This document shows positions 49,930 through 59,001 of a DNA stretch of 64,000 nt, one piece after another. The notes under the pieces were generated by a model that had not been told where the DNA came from, did no database searches, and saw nothing but the letters and a program-made list of their open reading frames with translations. The translations under genes were made by a program, and so were the position numbers. Numbering within the stretch: the first letter of the stretch is position 1; the number at the start of each line of letters is the position of its first letter. Source of the stretch: Cohnella luojiensis (GTDB lineage: Bacteria; Bacillota; Bacilli; Paenibacillales; Paenibacillaceae); NCBI RefSeq assembly GCF_004564235.1, contig NZ_SOMN01000006.1, forward strand, positions 1 through 64,000, in the 5' to 3' direction.

Positions 49930-50577
49930 CTACTCAGCGATAAATCCCGAGGTTAAATCCACCAATGATTGCGTCATATTAGTTTTGGTAATTCGGCCGA
50001 CGACTTCCAGGCGATTCCGTTCGCCTTGAGAATGCGCTTGTACGACGGGCATTCCCCCGACTTGATGGTCCAGCATCTTTTTGGCGGCTTCAAGCACGGA
50101 ATCCTCGGGAGAGACGAAAGCGAGGCGCGGAACTCTTGTCATCACCATGCTGATAGGAATCGCTGCCGCGTTCGGATTTCCTAACGTAACCTTTAATAGA
50201 TCCTTTAAGGAGACCATCCCCGTAAGGGCACCCTTCTCGTCCGTTACCGTAAGGAATCCGGTGTTCTCCACGAACAAGGAGATTACCGCATCGTTCACCG
50301 TTGCGCTCTCCGCGATGACCACAGGCCGATTCATGACATCCTTGACTTTCAGGTTCATGAACTTCTCGCTCTGCCGGCCCTCCGTGGTCATGACTTTACC
50401 GAGAAAATAACCTACCTTGGGCTTAGCGTCTATATATCCCAGCATCACTAACACGGATAAGTCCGACCTGATGGTCGGACGGCTGATTCCCAAACACTCG
50501 GCGATTTGCTCGCCGGTGATGGGTGCGTGTTTTTTAACGAGCTCAATGATGGTTAACTGCCTTACCGTGAGTTCGAT
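49930..50577 (-). CDS. ccpN: CcpN-type repressor of gluconeogenic genes
   Basis: The protein has an N-terminal winged helix (LTVRQLTIIELVKKHAPITGEQIAECLGISRPTIRSDLSVLVMLGYIDAKPKVGYFLG) and two CBS domains (about 70-205) that sense adenine nucleotides. The first canonical in-frame start is a TTG at 50493, but that would cut off half the DNA-binding domain. The conserved frame continues upstream to an ATC codon (50577), nine bases after GAGGAG, and is then closed by a TGA. I therefore mark the gene to 50577; either a rare ATC start or a one-base indel is needed. Confidence 0.85.
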   Translation of the reverse strand: MELTVRQLTIIELVKKHAPITGEQIAECLGISRPTIRSDLSVLVMLGYIDAKPKVGYFLGKVMTTEGRQSEKFMNLKVKDVMNRPVVIAESATVNDAVISLFVENTGFLTVTDEKGALTGMVSLKDLLKVTLGNPNAAAIPISMVMTRVPRLAFVSPEDSVLEAAKKMLDHQVGGMPVVQAHSQGERNRLEVVGRITKTNMTQSLVDLTSGFIAE

Positions 50578-50608
50578 AGCCTCTCACTCCTCTATTCGTT
50601 TAACCTTG

Positions 50609-51253
50609 TTACTTCGGAACTTTCTCCCAGTCTTTCAGGAATCGGTCAATGCCGTTATCCGTTAGAGGGTGCTTCCAAAGTACCGGCAGGAGCGATCCGG
50701 GAATCGTTGCAATATGCGCGCCTGCAAGAGCCGCTTGCTCGAAATGCCCGATATGGCGGATGCTTGCCGCGATAATCTCGGAAGCCAGTCCATATTGATC
50801 CAGCACTTGGCGCAGATTTCTGACGAGAGCCATGCCATCAACGCCGATATCATCCAGCCGGCCAACGAACGGGCTTATGAAAGTGGCTCCGGCTTTGGCG
50901 GCTAACAATCCTTGCGCTACGCTGAAAATCAACGTAACGTTAGTCTTGATGCCTTCCTTGGCCAATTGGTGCGTCGCTTCAAGACCGGCTTCCGTCATCG
51001 GCAGCTTAATGACGACGTTAGGTGCCCATTGCGCGATTTCATGAGCTTCCTTAAGCATGCCTTCAACATCGAGGCTTATGACTTCAGCGCTGACCGGACC
51101 GTCCACGATAGCGCATATTTCTTTGATTACGTCCTTGAAAATACGACCCTCCTTGGCGATCAAGCTCGGATTCGTCGTAATCCCGTCCACCAAGCCCAAT
51201 TTAACGATCCTTTTGATCTCTTCCACGTTACCCGTATCCAAGTAGAATTTCAT
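50609..51253 (-). CDS. Transaldolase-like / fructose-6-phosphate aldolase (TalC/FSA family)
   Basis: This 214-residue small transaldolase has [26 protein letters not shown], the Schiff-base Lys in [13 protein letters not shown] (about 86), and the [13 protein letters not shown] motif. Such proteins transfer or cleave the dihydroxyacetone unit of sugar phosphates; the sequence does not separate transaldolase from aldolase activity. AGGAGG precedes the ATG. It lies upstream of ccpN in the same direction. Confidence 0.9.
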   Translation of the reverse strand: MKFYLDTGNVEEIKRIVKLGLVDGITTNPSLIAKEGRIFKDVIKEICAIVDGPVSAEVISLDVEGMLKEAHEIAQWAPNVVIKLPMTEAGLEATHQLAKEGIKTNVTLIFSVAQGLLAAKAGATFISPFVGRLDDIGVDGMALVRNLRQVLDQYGLASEIIAASIRHIGHFEQAALAGAHIATIPGSLLPVLWKHPLTDNGIDRFLKDWEKVPK

Positions 51254-51405
51254 TTTCTTTATCTCCTCCTTGTGTCCAAGCCGTTATTGTTCCTATTTAT
51301 GGTATACCACAAACTTATTTATGACACAACATTGAGAGTAAATCCGTTGTATGTTGTCATAATGACCCGAATTATGCTAAATAATCGATGATGAAGATCA
51401 ACATA
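51254..51405. other. Promoter region of the talC-like gene
   Basis: About 150 AT-rich bases upstream of the talC-like start; a promoter is expected, but no clear consensus stands out. Confidence 0.4.
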
Positions 51406-51438
51406 AACAGCCCCCACTCTGATACGGTGGGGGCTGTT
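51406..51438 (-). terminator. Terminator downstream of array C (end of the GH4 transcript)
   Basis: AACAGCCCCCAC ... GTGGGGGCTGTT has a 12-bp stem; on the minus strand it is followed by TATGTTG. Array C therefore sits between the GH4 stop and this terminator, inside the predicted transcript. Confidence 0.75.
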
Positions 51439-51668
51439 GGGGCCGATCGTGCTCTCGCGGGCGATATAGCGGAACCTCGTTCCGCTATTGGAGCCGTTCG
51501 CGCTCTCGCGGGCGATATAGCGGAACCTCGTTCCGCTATTGGGGCCGATCGCGCTCTCGCGGGCGATATAGCGGAACCTCGTTCCGCTATTGGGGCCGTT
51601 CGCGCTCTCGCGGGCGATATAGCGGAACCTCGTTCCGCTATTGGGGCCGATCGCCCTCTCGCGGGCTA
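51439..51668. repeat. 51-bp palindromic tandem array C
   Basis: The unit (about 4.5 copies) repeats at exactly 51 bases; GCTCTCGCGG occurs at 51451, 51502, 51553, 51604, and a variant at 51655. Each holds a perfect hairpin ATAGCGGAAC-ctc-GTTCCGCTAT. The GH4 stop codon (TAG, 51666-51668) lies in the last, truncated unit. The hairpin core is related to that of array B. Confidence 0.93.
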
Positions 51669-53174
51669 ATGCCCTGCGGCAGCACGCTCTTTGCCTTTGT
51701 CGGATTCGCCGGCATTCTTGTTGGCGGCTTCGCGGTCAAGCTGCATCTCTTCCACGGATTTGACATGCAATCGCGCAGCGCCGCGATAACCTTCGTTGGT
51801 CGGAATAAGGTTGCCGGAGGCTAGTCGCTGCTTCGCATCGGAGATCGCCTCCCCGTATTGCGGCAGCCACTTCTCGTGAGCGACGAGCATTTCATCGACC
51901 ATCTGCCAGATTTCCTTTGGGTTGCACACCGCTCCGACTAGCGGATCCATCATGAACGCTTGGCGCAGAAGCTTGTCATCGCCATGGATAGCCGCTTCTA
52001 CCGCCAATCGTTGCACGGAAATACTCGCGTTGCAAACCGCGGCGGGTCCAAGCGGCAATTTGCCGACGAGCGGCATCGAGATCCCGTTGCGATCCACGTA
52101 CCCCGGCGCTTCGATAATCGCGTCCTCAGGCAAATTCGCGATCACGTCGTTATTCCTGACGTTGAAATGACCGCGGTAAACCCGCCCGGTTTCTAATCCT
52201 TCGATAATATACGAGCCATGCTCTTCTCCGCGCTCTTCCGCCGCATACTTCATCGCGGGCTCTTTCATCCAGTTCGGAAAATCGGTCTCGAACCAGTTGC
52301 GCCCTTCGGTGCAAACGCGCAAGTAGCCGCCCGTCTCGCCGTTGATCCAGCTTCCCAGGTCGATCCACTGCTCGATCTCGTCCGGACGTTTCCGGTACCA
52401 GGGTACGTATTCGCTTAGATGGCCGTTCGATTCCGTGCTGTAATAGCCGAATCTGCGGAGCATGTCGATACGAACTTTCTCCGTACGGCTGAAATCCGGA
52501 TGCTTCTCGAATGCTTCCAACAGCTTGCCTGTCAGATCCTCGCCGTTATGACGGATCTGAATGTACCACGTTTGGTGGTTTATGCCCGCGCAGATGATGT
52601 CGACTTCTTTCTTGTTCAGTCCGAATGCTTCCGCGATCTGCCAATGTCCGCCCTGTACGCCGTGGCAAAGCCCGATCGTCCGGACTCCGCCATACTGATT
52701 GCACGCCCAAGTTAGCATTGCCATCGGATTCGCATAATTCAGCAACAGCACGTCTTCGGAAGCAACCTCGCGGATATCCTGGCAAATATTCATCATTTCC
52801 GCGATTCCGCGTTGACCGTACATGATGCCGCCTGCGGACAACGTATCTCCGACGCATTGATCTACGCCGTATTTCAGCGGAATGTCGACATCCGTAGCGA
52901 AAGCCTCCAGACCTCCGACCCGAATGGTGCAAAAAACGTACTTAGCTCCCTCCAGAGCCTTGCGCCGATCCGTAGTAGCCTGGATATTTATCGAAAGCCC
53001 GTTCTCCGATATATCCCTTTGGCAAAGTTTAGTAACCATCTCCAAGTTATGTGCGTTAATGTCTGTAAAAGCAACCTCGATATCCTTAAACTCCGGTACG
53101 CTTAGCATATCCCGAAGCAGCCCTCGGGTGAACCCGATACTTCCTGCTCCGATAAACGCAATCTTAAATGCCAT
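51666..53174 (-). CDS. Glycoside hydrolase family 4 (alpha-galactosidase / alpha-galacturonidase type)
   Basis: ATG at 53174 is set by GGAGGG. The protein (502 residues) has the NAD-binding Rossmann start FKIAFIGAGSIGFTRGLLRDML and the GH4 metal motifs LCHGVQGGHW and CAGINHQTWYIQI. GH4 enzymes cleave by a redox mechanism using NAD+ and Mn2+. The group includes MelA (alpha-galactosidase) and LplD (alpha-galacturonidase); the sequence does not settle which. The last about 40 residues are hydrophilic and exceed the usual length. It is followed by array C and preceded by an AraC regulator. Confidence 0.9.
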   Translation of the reverse strand: MAFKIAFIGAGSIGFTRGLLRDMLSVPEFKDIEVAFTDINAHNLEMVTKLCQRDISENGLSINIQATTDRRKALEGAKYVFCTIRVGGLEAFATDVDIPLKYGVDQCVGDTLSAGGIMYGQRGIAEMMNICQDIREVASEDVLLLNYANPMAMLTWACNQYGGVRTIGLCHGVQGGHWQIAEAFGLNKKEVDIICAGINHQTWYIQIRHNGEDLTGKLLEAFEKHPDFSRTEKVRIDMLRRFGYYSTESNGHLSEYVPWYRKRPDEIEQWIDLGSWINGETGGYLRVCTEGRNWFETDFPNWMKEPAMKYAAEERGEEHGSYIIEGLETGRVYRGHFNVRNNDVIANLPEDAIIEAPGYVDRNGISMPLVGKLPLGPAAVCNASISVQRLAVEAAIHGDDKLLRQAFMMDPLVGAVCNPKEIWQMVDEMLVAHEKWLPQYGEAISDAKQRLASGNLIPTNEGYRGAARLHVKSVEEMQLDREAANKNAGESDKGKERAAAGH

Positions 53175-53197
53175 ACAATCGCCCTCCAAGTCGTTAT

Positions 53198-53225
53198 CAA
53201 TTGAATGTTCCCGTTTGTTCAATTG
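53198..53225. promoter_or_regulatory. Inverted repeat upstream of the GH4 gene
   Basis: CAATTGAA (53198) and TTCAATTG (53218) are perfect arms 12 bases apart, just before the ribosome site of the GH4 gene. Confidence 0.45.
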
Positions 53226-53292
53226 TAACAAGCCTGTTAAAGGAAGCGTTATCGGAATTATTACCTTATCGAGAACAAGGTGTCAAAAATCC

Positions 53293-54192
53293 TCACTTCT
53301 TCATTTCTAAGTATCGGTGCGTATCCATCGAGTTGCGAAATTCAATCGGAGTCATACCGGTATGCTTCTTAAATAAGGCGTGAAAATACTGCCGGCTGCC
53401 CGCACCCACGTAATCGGAAATATCCGAAACCGGAATGCCGGTATGCAAGAGAAGCATTTTCGCCTTCTCCATTCTTACCGCCGTTAAATATTCCATCAAA
53501 GTTTGACCGGTTTGCGCTCTGAAGATCCTCTGCAGGTAACCGGGGTGTAAATTGACGAAAGCGGCTATCTCTTTTACCAGAATATTTCGATCGTAATTCT
53601 GATGAAGAAATTCAATGCTTTGCTTCACGTATTGATCCGCTTGCTGCCAGCCGTTCTTCTCCGCGTCGCGTCTTAGTCTGCTTATTCGAATCAACAGTTG
53701 CGACATTAACATGCGATCGAGCATGCCGCCGTCGTTCAATCGATTATCCAGCTCCAAAACCAAGCTCTTAAGCGCATGATAGACTTCGTCGGGATCCTGC
53801 AGCATCAAGTATGTTGCGGGAGAGGACACCATCGCGCGGAGCGTTTCTTCTTCTTCGGCTATTTGCTTAATAGATGGAAATCCATCCGATTGCATTTTAA
53901 ATCCGAACTCCACATTGAGCATTCGGCACGTATTCTCTACGATAAGCCGATGAGGTACATTCGCATCCAGAAGAATAAATTCTCCTTTAGTGAGCTTAAC
54001 CGCCCGTTGCTTACCCGCTCCCCCGCTCCATTCCACCAAACAATCGCCTTGGATGACATACATGATCTCGGTAGAGTCATGCTGGTGAAAGTTCATATGA
54101 AACCCTTCCCATTGCTTAAAGTAATACGCGAATACTTGAGGGGAAAAATCGGCTTCCAATAAATCCGCGTCGAATATGCTTCCTTTACCCAT
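53293..54192 (-). CDS. AraC-family transcriptional regulator next to GH4
   Basis: The 299-residue protein has a cupin sensor (MNFHQHDSTEIMYVIQGDCLVEW, LDANVPHRL) and a two-HTH C-terminal domain (about 200-297, ending GMTPIEFRNSMD). AAGGAGGT precedes the ATG. It lies just upstream of the GH4 gene on the same strand and is its probable regulator; the inverted repeat at 53198 is a candidate site. Confidence 0.9.
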   Translation of the reverse strand: MGKGSIFDADLLEADFSPQVFAYYFKQWEGFHMNFHQHDSTEIMYVIQGDCLVEWSGGAGKQRAVKLTKGEFILLDANVPHRLIVENTCRMLNVEFGFKMQSDGFPSIKQIAEEEETLRAMVSSPATYLMLQDPDEVYHALKSLVLELDNRLNDGGMLDRMLMSQLLIRISRLRRDAEKNGWQQADQYVKQSIEFLHQNYDRNILVKEIAAFVNLHPGYLQRIFRAQTGQTLMEYLTAVRMEKAKMLLLHTGIPVSDISDYVGAGSRQYFHALFKKHTGMTPIEFRNSMDTHRYLEMKK

Positions 54193-54391
54193 CGTAACCT
54201 CCTTACCATTCGCATCGGCGATAGGAGTAATCTTCTCTCTTCAATATGGACAATAATGAATTCAGAGTCAATTTCGGGAAAATACCGATAATTATATGAC
54301 GCGAATCTAACACATCAATCATCGCCATTCAAAATACTCGAATTATGTGTTATATTATATAACATTAATTTTCGGGAGGAGTGTTCTTAAG

Positions 54392-55441
54392 ATGGATATG
54401 TTACGCCTATTATCGGAAATGCCGAAAGTAGATCTGCACATACATCTCGATGGCTGCGTCAAACCCGCTACTCTAATGAGGCTGGCCGATCAACGAGGCA
54501 TTGCCTTACCTTCCAACGTCGAGTCTGACTTGCTTCCTTACGTTCAAGTTGGCGAAGATTGCACGAACCTGACGGAATACTTGACTAAATTCGATTTTGT
54601 GCTCCCGTTCCTTCAAACAGGCGAAGCGCTGGAACAGGTTGCATTCGAAGTGGTGGAACAAGCAGCCGAGCATCGGATCAGATATATCGAAGTCCGTTTC
54701 GCCCCGCAATTGCACAGAAAAGACGGGTTGTCCGCCGGTGACAGCATACACCATGTCATCGAAGGCTTGAAACGGGGTGAAGCCCGCTTCGGAGTAAAGG
54801 CGCGCGTAATTGCCATCTGTATGAGGAACCATAGCGTCGCCGCGAATATGGAGGTCATAGAAGCCGCCTCCCATTATCTCGGACACGGTCTAGTCGCCGT
54901 GGATCTTGCGGGTGATGAAACGACTTACCCCGCTTCGTTATTCCGGGAGGTGTTCGCGCTGGCGCGAACGCTGGGAATTCCGGTTACCATCCATGCAGGC
55001 GAAGCCGCAGGCCCGGAAAACATCGAAGAAGCGGTGCTTCATCTTGGAGCTAGCCGAATCGGTCATGGCGTGCGATTAAAGGAAAGCGCGAGCGTGATGA
55101 GCATGATTAGGGAGCTGCGGATTCCGCTCGAGCTATGCCCGACGAGCAATATTCAGACCAAAGCGGTGAACGGATGGGACGCTTACCCCATCAGGGAATA
55201 TTACGATCAAGGAATCCTGTTTACCGTTAATACGGATAATCCCGGCGTATCCGGAACGGATATCACGAAGGAATACCGGGTCATCGCCGAGAAATTCGGA
55301 TTTACGTTAGTCGAGATTACGACGCTAATCCTGAACGGAGTAGAAGCCTCCTTCCTGGAATCTAACGAGAAAGCCGACTTGAAACGCGATTTCGAGGAGA
55401 TATTGGAGAAATTGGGCGTTTATGATTTGAAGAAGCACTGA
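54392..55441 (+). CDS. add: Adenosine deaminase
   Basis: ATG at 54392 is set by GGGAGGAG. The 349-residue TIM-barrel protein has the zinc motif VDLHIHLDGC, the catalytic region TIHAGEAAGPENIEEA, SRIGHGVRLKE and NTDNPGVSGTD. It deaminates adenosine to inosine in purine salvage. Length is normal. It has no functional link to the sugar genes. Confidence 0.95.
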   Translation: MDMLRLLSEMPKVDLHIHLDGCVKPATLMRLADQRGIALPSNVESDLLPYVQVGEDCTNLTEYLTKFDFVLPFLQTGEALEQVAFEVVEQAAEHRIRYIEVRFAPQLHRKDGLSAGDSIHHVIEGLKRGEARFGVKARVIAICMRNHSVAANMEVIEAASHYLGHGLVAVDLAGDETTYPASLFREVFALARTLGIPVTIHAGEAAGPENIEEAVLHLGASRIGHGVRLKESASVMSMIRELRIPLELCPTSNIQTKAVNGWDAYPIREYYDQGILFTVNTDNPGVSGTDITKEYRVIAEKFGFTLVEITTLILNGVEASFLESNEKADLKRDFEEILEKLGVYDLKKH

Positions 55442-55462
55442 CACCGGTCGGATCAACCACCC

Positions 55463-55501
55463 CAAGGGTACCGCCTCAACTCGAGGAGGCGGTACCCTTT
55501 T
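55463..55501 (+). terminator. Terminator of add
   Basis: AAGGGTACCGCCTC-aactc-GAGGAGGCGGTACCCTTTT is a very strong stem. Confidence 0.92.
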
Positions 55502-55555
55502 GCATCCGCCTATTGGAAATGACTATAATTGACCTTGAAGGAGAGGATGGATAAA

Positions 55556-56788
55556 ATGGTCAATTTCCAGCAACGATTAGAGCAATATGCAGCTTTGGCT
55601 GTAGAGGTCGGCGTGAATGTGCAGCCCGGCCAAACGTTATGCATCATATCAACGATCGGCGCCGCGCCGCTTGTTCGCGAAGTGGCAAAGCAAGCTTATA
55701 AAATCGGCGCCAAATACGTCCACGTCGATTGGAGCGACGAGAATATCATCCGCACGCGTTCGGAGCTGGCATCTGAGGAAGGGCTTTCCTACTATCCGGC
55801 CTGGCATGCGCAAGGGAGAGTCGATATGGCCAAAGAAGGAGCGGCATTCCTATGGGTAGTAGCGGAGAATCCCGATCTACTGAAAGGAATTGACGCTAGC
55901 AGGATTGCGCTCACGTCCAAAGCCCAGCAAACCGCTCTCCAACCGTTCCGGCACTTCACTTTGAACAATAAAGTCGCTTGGTCCATTGTCGCCTATCCAT
56001 CAGCCGAATGGGCAAACAAAGTATTCCCGGATTTGGAAGAACAGGAGCGCATCGACGCCTTGTGGGAAGCGATATTCGCGGCTACGCGAGTAGATGCCCC
56101 TAATCCGGTCGAGACGTGGAAAGAGCATGCAAACACCCTTCGCGATAAGGCCCAATGGTTGACCGAAAGGAAGTTCAAAGAACTTCGTTATCGGGCTCCG
56201 GGGACGGATCTTACGATCGGTCTGCCTGAGGGAAATCTATGGGCAAGCGCCGGAAAACATAATTCGGAAGGCAATCTGTTTATCCCGAACATGCCGACGG
56301 AAGAAGTGTTCACTTCACCTCACAGAGAGAAAGTAAACGGTACAGTGTCCAGCAGCAAGCCGCTGAACTACAACGGTAATTTAATAGAGAACTTCTCGCT
56401 GACGTTCAAGGATGGCCGAATCGTGGACTTCCAAGCCGAGAAAGCTTACGAAACTCTGAGAGAGCTTGTCGAGACGGATGACGGTTCCCACTACTTAGGC
56501 GAAATCGCGCTCGTTCCGCATCATTCCCCGATCTCGAACACCGATCTGATCTTTTACAATACTTTGTTCGATGAAAATGCGGCATGCCACTTGGCGATCG
56601 GCTTTGCCTTCCCTTTCTGCTTAGAGGGCGGGTTGGCGATGAGCAAGGAGCAATTGAAAGACAAGGGTCTCAACGATAGCCTAACCCATGTCGACTTCAT
56701 GATCGGTCGCTCGGACCTGGATATCGACGGCGTTACGGATGACGGGAATGTTGTAGCTATTTTCCGGAACGGGAACTGGGCGATCTGA
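55556..56788 (+). CDS. M29-family aminopeptidase
   Basis: ATG at 55556 is chosen for spacing to GAAGGAGAGG; ATG at 55547 is a second option. The 410-residue protein matches the thermophilic aminopeptidase family (VNVQPGQTLCIISTIGAAPLVREVAKQAYKIGAKYVHVDW, GTDLTIGLPEG, EIALVPHHSPIS, LFDENAACHLAIGFAF, DFMIGRSDLDIDG), which uses two metal ions to remove N-terminal residues from peptides. It is cytoplasmic and monocistronic. Confidence 0.93.
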   Translation: MVNFQQRLEQYAALAVEVGVNVQPGQTLCIISTIGAAPLVREVAKQAYKIGAKYVHVDWSDENIIRTRSELASEEGLSYYPAWHAQGRVDMAKEGAAFLWVVAENPDLLKGIDASRIALTSKAQQTALQPFRHFTLNNKVAWSIVAYPSAEWANKVFPDLEEQERIDALWEAIFAATRVDAPNPVETWKEHANTLRDKAQWLTERKFKELRYRAPGTDLTIGLPEGNLWASAGKHNSEGNLFIPNMPTEEVFTSPHREKVNGTVSSSKPLNYNGNLIENFSLTFKDGRIVDFQAEKAYETLRELVETDDGSHYLGEIALVPHHSPISNTDLIFYNTLFDENAACHLAIGFAFPFCLEGGLAMSKEQLKDKGLNDSLTHVDFMIGRSDLDIDGVTDDGNVVAIFRNGNWAI

Positions 56789-56813
56789 GTGAAGCCGAGA
56801 TGGTTCGATTCTG

Positions 56814-57190
56814 GAATGGCGGATAGAGTTAACTAATTTTCATCGTTATCTCCGCGCGATTTGGCGGCGGTGGGTGGAGTTAACCAACTTTCTTCGTTAT
56901 TTCCCAGCGATTTGGCCGTGGAGGGCGGAGTTACCTAACTTTCTTCGTTATCTCCGTGCGATTGGACCGCGGAGAGCGGAGATAGTAAAGTTTTGTTACT
57001 ATCTCGGTGCGATTCGGCCGCGTCGGGCGGAGGTAGTAAAGTTTTGTTACTATCTCGGTGCGATTCGGCCGCGTCGGGCGGAGATAGTAAAGTTTTGTTA
57101 CTATCTCGGTGCGATTCGGCGGCGTCGGGCGGAGATAGTAAAGTTTTGTTACTATCTCGGTGCGATTCGGCGGCGTCGGGCGGAGTTTAT
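56814..57190. repeat. 51-bp palindromic tandem array D
   Basis: About seven units of 51 bases (GCGAT at 56856, 56907, 56958; GATAG at 56981, 57032 as GGTAG, 57083, 57134). The last four carry GAGATAGTAA-agttttg-TTACTATCTC; the first three have different arms (GGAGTTAAC/GTTATTTCC) that still pair partly. One unit has GAGGTAG, which keeps pairing as G.U on the plus strand. The array lies between two convergent genes. Confidence 0.93.
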
Positions 57191-57232
57191 AAAAAACCGA
57201 GCGAAGGGATAACCCTTGCTCGGTTTTTTAAG
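57191..57232. terminator. Bidirectional terminator of the kdg operon
   Basis: AAAAAACCGAGC-gaagggataaccctt-GCTCGGTTTTTT, a symmetrical stem with A/T runs on both sides, directly after array D. Confidence 0.9.
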
Positions 57233-57239
57233 CTCTCAA

Positions 57240-58226
57240 TTAGCGAGTAATCTCTTTCCCGCCGGACAGAAGCCTCAACAGCTCGTCCCGTTTGGGAAGG
57301 CCTTCCCAATCGCCTTTGTATTGCGTCGCCAGCGAGCCCATAAAGTTGGCTCTCTTCAGCGCTGTCCGAAGATTGTCTTCGTTCGTTAGATTCCCACCCT
57401 CCAAGAAACCGGACAGGAATCCGGCAGCGAAAGCATCTCCCGCACCGACAGTATCCACGATTCTCGTCACCGGGAACGGATCGGCCTTTACGGGCGACGA
57501 GCCTTCGGCAAACCCGATGGAACCGCGTTCGCCCAGCTTGAGAACGACGGTTTTTGCCCCTAACCCGAGGAAGCGAGCGCCGTATTCTTCTTCGGTTTTC
57601 TCCCCGATCAGGAACTCGGCCTCTTCTATGCCGGGCAGGAATATATCGCAGAGCGGAATCAAGGAGAGCAGCATCGCGCGCGCTTCTTCTTCACCCCATA
57701 GCTTGCGACGAAGATTCGGATCGAAAGAAATCGTCATCCCGAGCTCGCGGGCTTGCTTCATTAACAATTTCACCGCGTCTCCCGTCTCGGGTCCGAGAGC
57801 TGGAGTAATGCCCGTTACGTGCAAGTGCTTGGCACCTTGCAGCCAGGAGTCTTCCACATCGCGCGGGGATAACCTGCTGACGGCCGACCCTTTGCGGTAA
57901 TAATAGACGTTCGGATCTCCATACCCCTTGAATTCTTTGAAATAAATTGCCGTTGGGTACGAGGAATCTCTTACCACTCGGGAAACGTCAATCCCTTCGC
58001 CAGCTAAAGTAGACAGGATGACGTCACCGAACGGGTCGGCACCTAAGCGGCTAATCCAACGAACCTTAAACCCTAATCGTGACAATCCGATCGACACGTT
58101 CGATTCGGCGCCAGCGATTGAGCGAGTAAATAAAGGGGCGTACGCCAGCGAGCCTTCGCTCATCGGCTGCATCAGCACCATGCTTTCCCCAATCGTGACG
58201 ACGTCGGTCCCCCTGGAAGAACTCAT
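57240..58226 (-). CDS. kdgK: 2-keto-3-deoxygluconate kinase (PfkB family)
   Basis: The 328-residue kinase phosphorylates 2-keto-3-deoxygluconate to KDPG. The PfkB motifs are visible: AGAESNVSIGLSRLG near the N terminus and DTVGAGDAFAAGFLSGFL near the C terminus, with the catalytic Asp. The ATG overlaps the kdgA stop by four bases. It is the last gene of the hexuronate operon. Confidence 0.92.
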   Translation of the reverse strand: MSSSRGTDVVTIGESMVLMQPMSEGSLAYAPLFTRSIAGAESNVSIGLSRLGFKVRWISRLGADPFGDVILSTLAGEGIDVSRVVRDSSYPTAIYFKEFKGYGDPNVYYYRKGSAVSRLSPRDVEDSWLQGAKHLHVTGITPALGPETGDAVKLLMKQARELGMTISFDPNLRRKLWGEEEARAMLLSLIPLCDIFLPGIEEAEFLIGEKTEEEYGARFLGLGAKTVVLKLGERGSIGFAEGSSPVKADPFPVTRIVDTVGAGDAFAAGFLSGFLEGGNLTNEDNLRTALKRANFMGSLATQYKGDWEGLPKRDELLRLLSGGKEITR

Positions 58227-58867
58227 ACCGTCTTAGCCCCTTGAACCTTGTTCACGAAATCTCGGGCTAGCTTGGTCAGTTCTTCGAATTTACCGTCTTT
58301 CACGAGTTGCTTATCGACAAGGTTTCCGCCCAAACCGACCGCAATCGCTCCGGCACCTAAGACATCATTGATATTCTGCAGATTTACTCCCCCGGTGGCC
58401 ACCATCGGGATATGGTTCAAAGGCGCGCGGATTTCCTTCAAATAATTGATTCCAAGCGAGCCCATCGGGAACACTTTCACCGCGGACGCGCCCGCCTTAT
58501 ACGCACGGACGATTTCCGTCGGCGTCATCGTTCCCGGCCACACCTCTACGCCGTTCTCAACGCCGAAGTAAATGACTTCTTCGTCCAGATTGGGAGATAT
58601 AATATATTCGGCTCCGGCCGCTGCCGCTTCTTTGGCTTGTCCCAAATCCAGCACGGTACCCGCTCCGATTCTCAGACGGCCTTCATACTTATCGCGAAAC
58701 CGCGAGATCATGTTCAATGCGCCATCCGTATTCAAGGTCACTTCCAGGAATACGATTCCGCCGTCTGCCAACGCTTTGGCCGTCGCGTCCCCGGACTCTG
58801 CGGAAATTCCGCGTATAATGGCTACGATTTTCTCGCGTGACAAGGCTTGCATGATTTCTGAGGGCAT
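58223..58867 (-). CDS. kdgA: KDPG / KHG aldolase
   Basis: ATG at 58867 follows AAAGGAG. The 214-residue protein splits KDPG to pyruvate and glyceraldehyde-3-phosphate. The Schiff-base Lys lies in ASAVKVFPMGSLG (about 133), with Glu in FLEVTLNTDGA and the phosphate-binding GGVNLQN. It is coupled to kdgK by an ATGA overlap. Confidence 0.94.
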   Translation of the reverse strand: MPSEIMQALSREKIVAIIRGISAESGDATAKALADGGIVFLEVTLNTDGALNMISRFRDKYEGRLRIGAGTVLDLGQAKEAAAAGAEYIISPNLDEEVIYFGVENGVEVWPGTMTPTEIVRAYKAGASAVKVFPMGSLGINYLKEIRAPLNHIPMVATGGVNLQNINDVLGAGAIAVGLGGNLVDKQLVKDGKFEELTKLARDFVNKVQGAKTV

Positions 58868-59001
58868 AGGGATAAGCTCCTTTTGATGGGTGTAGTGGAT
58901 ACGATAATCGTTATTAACCAACGTATCCCATTTTACCACCGCTGTCCAATCCATGAAAGCTTGGAATTCCTGTACGAATATACGGTATGACGGCTAATTG
59001 G
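58868..59001. other. Spacer between kdgA and uxuA
   Basis: This is 134 bases, the longest gap in the operon. It could hold an internal promoter, but no hairpin or consensus is clear. Confidence 0.35.

Noticed and set aside
51388..51669. Repetitive ORF through array C, and similar ORFs through arrays A, B and D
   Set aside because: A 51-bp period is 17 codons, so any frame without a stop in one unit stays open across the array. No ribosome site, and codon content is that of the palindromes. They are better explained as non-coding repeats.
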